Assembly: GCA_018136815.1 (NCBI GenBank) | Contig: CM030931.1 | Span: 3,662,821-3,726,820, forward strand | DNA length: 64,000 nt | Origin: Isochrysis galbana | Taxonomy: Eukaryota > Haptophyta > Isochrysidales > Isochrysidaceae | Direction of reading: 5' to 3' | Program-made: the position numbers and the translations under genes | In this document: piece by piece, positions 56,091-64,000 of the stretch | How positions within the stretch are numbered: the stretch's first letter is position 1 | Layout: each line of letters opens with the position of its first letter | Notes under the pieces: model-generated | Told to the model about the DNA's origin: nothing | The model's database searches: none | The model's input: only the letters and a program-made list of their open reading frames with translations

Positions 56091-57732
56091 GACGGTAGAG
56101 GCAACTAACTCCGTTCACGCAGTACCCTGGATAAGCCTTATTAGGTTTCAGATTGCATTTGACCATACAAGTTTGTTTGCCCGTGACGGGATCTTTTACC
56201 CAACATCCGGGGATGTCGTGGCTTGAGGAGCATTGGACGATTTGGCGTCCTTTCATGCGGTTGTTCTTGCATTCGCCGGCCATGAATCGGCGGCATGGCG
56301 CCGCCGCTCCAAGACCCATGAAGGCCCGGTAGTCCATGGCGTTACTGGCGTCCCTTTGACGCTTACGTTGCTCTGCTTTCGCCTTATCTTGTTCGCACGT
56401 ACACTGGCGAAAGCTAACTTGGTTCTTGCGCAGAAATGAGATTGCCCACGGCTTGTCGTATCCTTTGCAACCCCCAGGGGCTCCATGGATGGCTAACTCC
56501 CCTTCAGGAGTCACGCATTCCACTGATGATCGGACCGCATAGTCCAGGTTGAAATTTTCTCCGTCGTCGAGAGTCACATGGAAGTTTCGAGGGAAACGGT
56601 GCCCCAAGGCGGACGTGTCCGTGTAAACATAGAAATGCCAGATTGGGCGCTTGCCGGACTCGACCTTCGTGATTCCTTCGAGTGAAGTTTTGGCTCGCTG
56701 TTGGTTGCCCCTTAGCACGTGGAAACCCTCGCGTTCGAGCGAGCTAGCCAGGTGCCTAGTCTTGGTTTTGTACGCCTTGATCGGGTCAAAGATGCGGAAT
56801 ACGATGTAGGTCGCCACCTCTTTGAGAGAGGACCGGATGGCGCTCGACTTGCGAGGGGCCGAATCGGCTAACGCGCCGTAAGTGATTCCAAACTCGTGCG
56901 GGACTCCAGAAAGTGCCGTATTTACTTTGTCTCCATATGCGGCCTTAAATTGATCGTGTGCGTCCTCATCGACGTAAAAGATCCAAGGGCCTTTACGACC
57001 CTTGTCCATCCCATCCGGGGTTGCGTCTAGGCCTTCCAGCCTAGAGAGGAGGAATTTCATGAAGGTAGCTACATCTTCACTTTTGATGTCCTTCTTGTCG
57101 TCAGCTAGCTGAGCTAGCTGAATGAAAAAAGGGGTGTCTTCCGGCTCTTCCTCCTCATCAAGAGGGGGGGGAGCAAGTTGTGTGTTGTTGCTGACAACCG
57201 GCTTGGGGTCCGATTGGGGGTCGGCCCGCTTGCGCGATGGCGGCTGTGGCTGTGGGGCTGGTTGCTTCTGGGCTTGCTGCATTGGAGCCTTCCCCATGGG
57301 TCCCTTCTGGGCGGCTTCCGCGTAGGATTTTTGCGCAGGTGTTGGTTGTTGGTTGGAGGGCGCAAAAGCCCCCAGGATTGATTGTTGTGTCAAGTGCCCG
57401 CCCCCGAGGGGTGCACTGGTGGTAGGAGTTGCCACCATGGGGGTGGCAGCAGTGCTGCCAGCCCCCATGGGGAGTCCTTGGTTGGGTGGCGTGTCGAGGG
57501 AGGCCTGTGGCAGGGCTTTGCCCTGGCTCTGGTCTGCACCAGGGAACAGGACTCTGCCTGTTCCCTGGCTGTGGGGCTGCCTGGGAGGAGAAGGAGGTGG
57601 CGCCATCTCGACGTCCTGATCGGGAGGGGCTGAGGGCTGCGAGCGCTTGGGCTCCGGTGGCTTGGGTCGGCCCCGTTGGGGCGTCGTGGCGGCAGAGGGC
57701 TGGGAGTTGGGAGCGGTCGGCGCGCGCTCCAT
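56080..57732 (-). CDS. LINE-1 ORF1, zinc-finger RNA-binding-type protein
   Basis: 550 residues from MERAPTAPNSQPSAATTPQR. The N-terminal 180 residues are Pro/Gln-rich and disordered. The middle, about 200-430, is globular without a family I can name (GRKGPWIFYVDEDAHDQFKA, PIWHFYVYTDTSALGHRFPR). The C-terminus has two CCCH-like fingers: PCRRFMAGEC...QCSSSH and C...CVNGVSCLYRH, suggesting nucleic-acid binding. Such ORF1 proteins package the LINE transcript (family knowledge). Stop TAG at 56080-56082 lies inside the ORF2 start (ATGGTGAATAG), so ORF2 is probably made by reinitiation. Confidence 0.85.
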   Translation of the reverse strand: MERAPTAPNSQPSAATTPQRGRPKPPEPKRSQPSAPPDQDVEMAPPPSPPRQPHSQGTGRVLFPGADQSQGKALPQASLDTPPNQGLPMGAGSTAATPMVATPTTSAPLGGGHLTQQSILGAFAPSNQQPTPAQKSYAEAAQKGPMGKAPMQQAQKQPAPQPQPPSRKRADPQSDPKPVVSNNTQLAPPPLDEEEEPEDTPFFIQLAQLADDKKDIKSEDVATFMKFLLSRLEGLDATPDGMDKGRKGPWIFYVDEDAHDQFKAAYGDKVNTALSGVPHEFGITYGALADSAPRKSSAIRSSLKEVATYIVFRIFDPIKAYKTKTRHLASSLEREGFHVLRGNQQRAKTSLEGITKVESGKRPIWHFYVYTDTSALGHRFPRNFHVTLDDGENFNLDYAVRSSVECVTPEGELAIHGAPGGCKGYDKPWAISFLRKNQVSFRQCTCEQDKAKAEQRKRQRDASNAMDYRAFMGLGAAAPCRRFMAGECKNNRMKGRQIVQCSSSHDIPGCWVKDPVTGKQTCMVKCNLKPNKAYPGYCVNGVSCLYRHGE

Positions 57733-57756
57733 CGCTAAAACTATAACAATAGTTTT

Positions 57757-58113
57757 GACCCTGGAGGCTCATGGAGGCCAGCTCAGGGGGCAGAGGAGGC
57801 TGGGGCTGGGCCCTGGCCTCCCCTGCCTCTCCCTCGCTGGCGCACCTGAGCCTCAGGGGCCCCCACGGTGCACCTGTCTGCCTGTCGAACAAGGGGGGAG
57901 GAGGGGTTGGAGCAATGGGCTGGCCACGCCGGGCCAGGATGGGCGAATCAGGCGAGCCTGTCAGTGGGAGAGAGGGTCGGTAGGGCAGTGGCCTCCTGGC
58001 AAGCCATCAGGCGTGCCAGGAGGATGGGTGGTTCCTCCCCCATCGCAGGGGAGGAGTGGAGAGAGGGGGGGGCTCGTGCCCCCCCATGGGCGAGCTAAGT
58101 GTAAACTTAGTTG
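57757..58113 (+). repeat. Family Z repeat, right half
   Basis: Matches 22190-22556 and ends CTAAGTGTAAACTTAGTTG. The second copy of the LINE target duplication occupies 57757-57775. GC-rich; no coding domain. Confidence 0.85.
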
Positions 58114-58689
58114 CCAAATATTCCGCAAAAGATGCGAGATGCCCAAATATCAAATATCCCGCGAAATACCCTGAATATTTCCGCCTGGGCCTAGCTGGAA
58201 CACTTCTCTCTCTCTCCTGGTCTTCCAAAGGGGGAAGCCCTCTCCCTCTAATGTATCCTCGCCCTCTACTAAAAAAGTCTCTCCTCTCACTCACTCACAT
58301 GTATTCTCACGCCCTATCGATCCCCCCCCCGCCTGCTATGAATAAAGTCTCTCACTCACAAAGATTCTTTTCTCACGCCTCCTCCCCCGCTGCTCCGCCC
58401 ACACACCCTCAATCGTTCTCTCTTCTCTCCTCTCCCTCTCCCCTCCTCCTTCCTTCTTATATACCTAGTCCGCCATGACTACCTTATCTCCCTCTCCCCC
58501 CTCCCGGGCCTCTCTCTCTCCTCCCTCTCTCTCCCTCTCCTCTCTCTCTTTTCTCTCTCTCTCTCCCCCTTTCTGCCCGTCATCCTCTCCCCACACCTTT
58601 TTCTTCCTTCTTCTTCTTCCCAATTATTATCTTCCTCGCCCCCTTCCCGGCCCCTTTCCCTCCCTCCCTCCCCCCCCCCCCCCCCCCCC
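58114..58689. other. CT- and C-rich region upstream of the BSD gene
   Basis: Pyrimidine-rich 58410-58690 with C runs (58322-58331, 58670-58690). TTCTTATATACC at about 58454 is TATA-like, 20 bp before an ATG at 58475, but that ATG is not in the frame of the BSD protein. No other gene seen. Confidence 0.4.
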
Positions 58690-61588
58690 CATGTCCCGCC
58701 CTCCCCCTCCTCCGGCTGGTCCTCCTTCTGGGGCGAGCTGGCCGAGGGCCTCTCCGAGTTCACCTCTCAGCTCCGTGAGGACTCCGAGCTCCCTCTCTCC
58801 GTCGCCGCCAAGGCATCCCACCAGCTCCACCACTCTCTCTCCTCTCTCTCCTCTCTATCTCAAGTAGAGAGAGCACCACACTCCTCCAGCTTCTCCCCAG
58901 CTCCACAGGGAGAGCCACGCCTCCTTGGGCCGCCTACGAACTCCAAGGACGCACGAGAGAACGACCTACGCGCTCGGCAGGTAGCTACGCGTGGTGGAGA
59001 GAGGGGGCCGAGCACTGCGGAGCCTGCGGAAAGCGATCCAATGGGCCTCAGAGAGCCCTCGCGGCCAAACGAGTCGTGTGGGAACGCTCCAAAGCTTGCG
59101 GGTTCCGCGGCGGAGCGGGCGAGGACCAAAGGGTGGTTTGGGTCCACCCCTGAGGCGGAAGGGGAGGGAGGAGGACGGCCCTCCTGCTCGAAGGAGGGTG
59201 GGAATGCGAAGCAGGGTTGGTGGAGCGGAGCGGCTGGCTTGGAGCATCCAATGGTCGAGCGGGGTGTGAGCGGCGCGGCGGCGGCTGCCTCCTCTCGCTT
59301 GATGCACCTGACACGGCACGTGCTGAACGAGGTGGAGGGAGCGGTGCACCAGGCGGACGAGGCTGTGGGCGCGCTGTTGGGCGGCGCGCGAAGCCAGCTC
59401 GCTGGGCCCTCCGCTCGCACGAACGCAGGCGATGCTGCGCATGCAGCCGCACAGGCCGCCGCCGAGGCGCGACTGCGTGAGCGTGTGCGTGCACTCGCCG
59501 GCGATGGCGGTGCCGCCCTCCTCCGACCGGCCACGCCGCCGGCAATGTTTGCGCAATTCTGCGAGCGGTTCGAGCTCCTTGCGCATACGCAGGAGATCGA
59601 GAGGCGGCTGCAAGAGGACCCGGAGCTGCGCGCAACTCATCGCCAGCTCGTGCCACATACACTCACCTACAAGGCCTTCTGGGAGCGGTGCGTGCCCGTC
59701 TCCGCACAGCTGCCCTCAAGCGGATCACCTGGCGCAATCGTGGCGCACGCCTTCGATGCTCAGGCCTCCCTGGCCATTTCCGCGCAGGTACTTCTATGAG
59801 GTCCACCAGCTGATGCTTCAGCAAGAGAAGCGTGAGGCACTCCTCCGCCAGCTGCCACAGCCACGAATCAAGGGCGGGGCCCTCTCCGACTGGGGTGACG
59901 ACGACGACCAATTCGACGATTGGGACGACACGCCTGCAGCTCCCGCACGACCCTCAGCCTCTGCCGCCCTAGCGAAGCCCTCCGCTCTCACTCGCGCGCC
60001 CATGCGCGCTCCAGTCAGTCCTCCTGGCGCGTCGCTCCCTGACAGCATCGAGCCATCCGCGACGAAGTATGTTTCGCCCTCGCAGGCCGTGCAAGCTCCC
60101 ATTGAGGGCACGGTCGCCCAGAGCACCAGCAAGCCAGTCCCACAGACCGACGCGGCGCACATCACGCGTGGCACCGCGGCCGTGCACTCGGCAGATAGCG
60201 CTGTGCAGCCTGCGGCCGGGGGCGAGCTGTCTGCGTGCACGCAGATGTGCACACCTCCGCGAGCCCCTGCCGCAGCGCCGGCAGCGCATGCTCTGCATTC
60301 GGCACCTTCCGGGGTGGCACTCCATTCGGCAGCGCGTGTATCCGGCCCGGCTCCGCCAGCAAGGCAAGGGACTGGGGGCTCTCGGGTTGGGGAGGGTCCG
60401 ACTTCTCACGGTGAGTTTGAGGAACAAGGACCGCCCGAGGAGCCAAAGGGGCTAGGCAGAACGAGCCTGAGGGACGGACCGGTGTCGCCGCCGCCGCGCC
60501 CACCACTAGGCACCGAGGCTGCTTGCTCATCGATGACCTCGGCCTCCGGCCTCGATGATCCCGGCGCGTGCTGCGCTGCCCCCTCGGAGGTACAGTTCGA
60601 TTCCTCGACTGACGAGGTTGTCGGCTCACCTCAGCCCTCGGGCTCCGCCGGGCACGCGGCGCGGACTGACCACCCGGATTCGATCGTCAAAACGCCAAGC
60701 TCTTTACAAGCCAACACCCCTCTTGCCATGAGCGTCGCAAGAACGCGCACGCTTGAGAGTCCCATCGCTGTGAGGGGCTCGTCATCTTTGAAGCCACCGT
60801 CTGACATTGATGCCGCCCTTGCTACGGCAAGTGATGCGCTCGCTCGCAGCTCCACCCCGAGTCCCGACGCCTCTCTCCGCGCCGCTGCCGGGTCAGGCAC
60901 GTCTCCCAACACTGCGCCAGTGCAGCAGCCCTTGCCGGCGTGCCCACCAGCATCGCACGCACGCGGCACCTCGAAGTGTCATGGTTCTTCCATCGTGTCT
61001 TCCTCCGCTTCAGACGACAACTCTGAGCTCACCTCATCCGCCTCCCTTGTGGAAGCTCCCTCCGATATGGCCGCCTCGGAGTTTGGCATCTCGGAGGTGA
61101 CCATTTCGGAGACCGCTGTGTCCGAAATGGCGCCCTCAGAGGGCCCGTCGGACTACGGGTGGGAGGATGACCACGAGGGCAATTCCGCCACCTCGTGTTC
61201 CACGGAGGACCTCAAAACTACCTCGTCAGCATCGCAGGGCGCAGCGGGAGCGTCCGTCCCATCGATGGGGCCGCATTTTGGTGGGAACGTGCTCCTCCCT
61301 CCTCCCGGGGAAGAAGACGGCGATGACTGGTGCGCGCATAGCCGCCTGGCCGAGGGTGGCGAGCGGGATGCGATGTTGCCAGCGGTTGCTTCCCGCTCAA
61401 AGTCCCTGGCCGACTGCGTGCCCCTTTCCACACTTCATGGCATCTCACTTTATCGTAAACACCAATCCGCCTCCCACCTCATATCTGCAGGGGCGACTGG
61501 GAGTGAGGCCTCGGTGGGCTCGTTGTCCCACGATCTGAGTGCCTTGGTTCAGGCGCCGCGAACCTTTGGCGGTCTACTCACCCAGTAG
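58690..61588 (+). CDS. BSD-domain protein, two exons (start unresolved)
   Basis: Exon 58690?-59687 opens with SSFWGELAEGLSEFTSQLRE, like the N-terminus of SYAP1-type and plant BSD proteins, passes a long Ala/Arg-rich region, and enters the BSD domain: MFAQFCERFELLAHTQEIER, EDPELRATHRQLVPHTLTYK, AFWER. GT-AG intron 59688-59787 joins WER to RYFYEVHQLMLQQEKREALL, completing the FW motif helix. Exon 59788-61588 encodes a WDTPAA-like acidic motif (DWGDDDDQFDDWDD) and a long Ser/Pro/Ala-rich tail ending LLTQ. No in-frame ATG is visible upstream: the ATG at 58691 is one frame off. Either a spliced first exon or an indel at the C-run (58670-58690) explains it. Known BSD proteins act in signalling and transcription, but no precise role can be given. 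Confidence 0.75.
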
Positions 61589-62321
61589 ATGAGACCAGCC
61601 ACTTTAGTGGTCCATGTGCGTCCTCACACCCCTTCATCTCTTGGAGAAGCGGGGCAAACACGGTGCACAAGGGGCACCTTTCCACGGGCACTCGCGCCTT
61701 GAAAATGACTGGCACAAGACCATGAGGTGCTCCCATCGAGGTCACATGTTCTCCTAGATGGGGAACGCCGAGAGCACGCCATGACCATTGCGAGGACAAA
61801 ACGCCAAGCCCATCTCTGCGTCGCCAGTCCCAACGACCATCGGAGCCGTGCTGATCCACCCGCGATCACACAATGGCAAGAGGGCGACGCGCTACCCACA
61901 CCTATGCCACGCTCTTTCCGTGCAAGCTCCCAACCGAGCCTAGCCCGCACCCTTCCCGCTGCCTTTCATGTCCCTTTGTGCTGCGAGCGGCGGCAGCTTC
62001 ATTGTTGATACACGCTCCCACGCGCCGCCAAAAAGTTGATGGATAGAATGAGCCGGAATTTCCTACCGCATCTTCATGATGTGCGTGTATAGTGTGTCGC
62101 GGAAACATGTGACAAGCGAATTGGCACGTCAGGAACAAGCAGTTTTGTAGATTGAGTGGCTGTAGGTGTAGGTAGGCTGTGTGGGTGGAGATGGAGACAA
62201 GATGGAAAGAAAAAAACGTTGCCTTGCGAAGGCGTGTCCGCTACAGCTACTAGGAAACTTCCGCCACAAGAGGGATCCCGCAATCGCTTATATCCCTTAC
62301 CTTACTCACACCCCTTCCCGC
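61589..62321. other. Intergenic after the BSD gene
   Basis: Ordinary GC content, several short frames without motifs; no gene or repeat recognised. Likely 3' UTR in the first few hundred bases. Confidence 0.4.
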
Positions 62322-62580
62322 AACTATCGTCAAAGTAATAGGGGCATGGAGCGCGCGCTAACTCTAACTCTAACTCCCTCTTCCCTGGCCGTCTGAAGGA
62401 CCACGTCCGTTGTGTCATCGATTGTGCGCGACGGTGAGCCGAAGACGGGAGTGTAAGATATATTATACTGTTTTGCACACGTCTTCACTTATTATTGTAA
62501 ACGGACTATGGACATTTGTCATTTGATGGCTCAACTTGAGTCTGTTCTATCTCCATATTCATATTCGACGGAACGTGACC
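62322..62580 (+). mobile_element. SINE-like element: LINE head joined to family X tail
   Basis: Starts AACTATCGTCAAAGTAATAG, comparable to LINE heads, then ATGGAGCGCGCG at 62346. Ends with GGACTATGGACATTTGTCAT and a diverged tail to ACGGAACGTGACC (62580). About 260 bp with nothing between. It looks like an internally deleted, non-autonomous LINE derivative. No clear target duplication. Confidence 0.55.
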
Positions 62581-62594
62581 TCAGCTATTTTATT

Positions 62595-62597
<3 letters not shown>

Positions 62598-62677
<80 letters not shown>

Positions 62678-62678
62678 A
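62598..62678. repeat. (GT)n microsatellite, ~40 copies
   Basis: Pure GT run directly downstream of the SINE-like element. Confidence 0.97.
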
Positions 62679-63186
62679 TGTAGCTGTGTGGGCAAAATAA
62701 ATGTGGAAGTGAGGCAATAACAATGTCCAATGTTCCCCAATATCTGCGCTAACTAACCGCTAACAACCCGGGCCGCGCGCTCGCGCGCTCGCGCGCGCTG
62801 CTGCGCCACATACGCCAGCACTAGTAATGCCCGTAATCAGTTACTTTTTCCTTGCGACCAAAGGGTGTAATGTGCACATGTGGCGTACCAATACAGGAGT
62901 AATCATGAGCTTGCTTACCCTTTGAAGCGAGTAATGTGGATGGGGTAGTGCACTACACTCAGTATTGTAGGTCTGGCTTGAGGCTTGACGGCAGCGCAAC
63001 GATGTCGGAGCGAAGCTCGTTTCCTCTTTGGAATGGGCGAGAGGACGCACACAGGGGCTTGCCTAGGGTGCACTCATGGCACTCTCTGACATATTCAGCG
63101 ACCGAGGCGGAAAGGCCTGGCCAGTACACCACCCACCGCTACTTCTCCCAGTAACTATATCACAAGAAGTTTTTCCCCTCTACCTC
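62679..63186. other. Intergenic
   Basis: CGCGCGCTCGCGCGC-rich patch at 62773-62803. No gene seen. Confidence 0.35.
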
Positions 63187-63300
63187 TAGCTCTGCTAGCA
63201 ATCGCTCGAGTCTCTAGCTCTAGCTCTAGCTCTAGTGCCCTAGCCCTAGCCCTAGCCGCTAGCTGCTAGCCCTAGCCCTAGCCCTAGCCCGGTCGCCTGG
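63187..63300. repeat. CTCTAG / CCCTAG hexamer array
   Basis: About 6 CTCTAG-type and 8 CCCTAG-type units. It resembles a telomeric repeat variant (CCCTAA family) but the sixth base is G, so I call it an interstitial simple repeat. 63301-63630 has ACTAT and TACTAC short repeats and no gene. Confidence 0.75.
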
Positions 63301-63630
63301 TCGCCCGGTCACTCTCACACTACACACTATACTATACTATACTCACTCAATATATTATCTTTTCCTTTTCAACTACTTACTACTACTACTATTTTCCACA
63401 CCCGATGGGTGTTCAAGCATTGCCCAGCCCCAACCCTACCTGATTAAGGGGCTGGGAAGGCTAAAAAAATACCGAAGCCACTCCTCCGCCACCTCATCCA
63501 AGTACAAAAGGAGAAAAGGAGCGCCATTTAATCATTAATCGTTAATCGCTAAGGGGAGGGAGACGGCACAAAATACTCGGCTTGGGGGTTATACTGTTAC
63601 ACTAGAATAAACGCTGGAGGCGCGGCGCCG

Positions 63631-64000
63631 ATGGCGTCGGCGGCGTCTCTCTCCGAGTGCGCGGCGTGGGCGGTGGTGGCTGAGAGCGACGTGTGCGTCT
63701 CTACGATGGGCTGCGCGGCGCGTTTGGTCGAGGGGCTGCGCGTTTCGTGCGAGCCGAGCCGAGAGGGAGTTGGAGAGAGGGAGAGAGAGAGAGAGAGAGG
63801 GAGGGAGGGGGGTGGAAGGGAGAGAGTAGGGAGTCCTCCCTCCGGGTGGGAGAGGACTGTTCGTGAGCTTGTGGGCGCGTTCAAGCGGACATACATGCCA
63901 CTGCTCGAGCAGCACCCCTCGCTGCCGCTCAGCCTTGACAGAGTGCTTCGAGCGGCGCATGGTAGCCGCCACCTCGATGTGATCGTGCCACGTTGTGAGG
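63631..64000 (+). CDS. Unidentified protein, partial, runs off the window
   Basis: From the ATG at 63631 the frame stays open for at least 123 codons: MASAASLSECAAWAVVAESD, a CVSTMGCAARLVEGLRVSCE region, a (GA)-encoded Glu/Arg run, then a less biased part VRELVGAFKRTYMPLLEQHP, LPLSLDRVLRAAHGSRHLDV. The last part looks like real helical protein, not repeat. No family recognised. The GCGCCG-ATGG context before the start is favourable for initiation. Confidence 0.5.
   Translation, partial: MASAASLSECAAWAVVAESDVCVSTMGCAARLVEGLRVSCEPSREGVGERERERERGREGGGRERVGSPPSGWERTVRELVGAFKRTYMPLLEQHPSLPLSLDRVLRAAHGSRHLDVIVPRCE

Larger units (their letters stand above)
51450..57756 (-). mobile_element. LINE-1: near-complete APE-type non-LTR retrotransposon
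   Basis: 6.3 kb, flanked by the 19-bp duplication GACCCTGGAGGCTCATGGA at 51431-51449 and 57757-57775. The first 20 nt on the minus strand form the hairpin AAAACTATTGTTATAGTTTT, ORF1 starts at 57732, ORF2 overlaps ORF1 by 11 nt, and a 300-bp 3' UTR ends TTTTTAAGAAG and a T-run. Domain order (endonuclease, RT, CCHC) and residues place it near the L1/Tx1 group. One frameshift in ORF2 is evident. Full 5' end plus exact target duplication suggest a recent insertion. Confidence 0.95.

Noticed and set aside
63187-63300. Chromosome end
   Set aside because: The hexamer is CCCTAG/CTCTAG, short and imperfect, and coding sequence follows to its right.

Overview
The window is nuclear DNA of a GC-rich eukaryote. 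Host genes carry short spliceosomal introns (about 86-270 bp, mostly GT-AG, a few apparently GC-AG), and the space between them is packed with retroelements, hAT-type DNA transposons and microsatellites. A NYN-domain protein with a signal-peptide-like leader ahead of a long basic region suggests an alga with a plastid of secondary origin; a haptophyte-like microalga is my best guess, but that is inference from gene style and not proved by any marker.

Host genes from left to right: a patatin/cPLA2-like phospholipase (133-2555, minus); a NYN/YacP-like ribonuclease (6320-7906, plus); NRDE2 (13133-18444, minus); the SMC5/6 SUMO ligase NSE2/MMS21 (22816-24220, minus); a seven-helix receptor-like protein (30915-32126, plus); proteasomal deubiquitinase USP14/UBP6 (35621-37572, plus); the TFIIH helicase XPB/ERCC3, eight exons (39969-44142, minus); a small F-box protein (48720-49232, plus); a CXC zinc-cluster exon (50752-51204, plus, fragment); a BSD-domain protein (58690-61588, plus); and an unidentified gene running off the right end (63631-64000, plus). 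They are unrelated housekeeping and regulatory genes (nuclear RNA surveillance, transcription/repair, SUMO and ubiquitin handling) with no operon-like logic.

Mobile DNA explains most of the rest. An almost complete APE-type LINE (51450-57756, minus, LINE-1 here) sits inside a GC-rich repeat (family Z) with a 19-bp target duplication; shorter pieces lie at 9565-10252 and 50062-50209. A second LINE family is seen at 19665-21900, 4313-4668 and 39310-39562. Several LINE heads (10995, 33105, 38174, 57756 and 62322) start with a short hairpin whose stem sequence changes while the pairing is kept. A shared 3' tail (family X) also ends in a hairpin. Three short hAT elements with perfect 8-bp target duplications (8811-9387, 11714-12296, 44423-45184) have family-specific subterminal repeats built on AAGTT; one still encodes a hAT dimerisation segment. 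A compact LTR element (26919-28487) has two 752-bp LTRs around only 65 bp, and its LTR contains a tRNA-like pol III promoter; a second, split LTR copy lies at 4660-5778.

The nesting can be read directly: hAT inside a LINE-derived insert inside family X (10404-12772); LINE-1 inside family Z; the LTR element inside family Y, with an unfilled Y copy nearby at 29341. Simple repeats are extreme: (GA)n, (CT)n of nearly 190 bp, (GGGA)n in an intron, a 530-bp TAG/CAG/TTG array, (GT)n, and long G or C runs. These make frames and starts near them uncertain.
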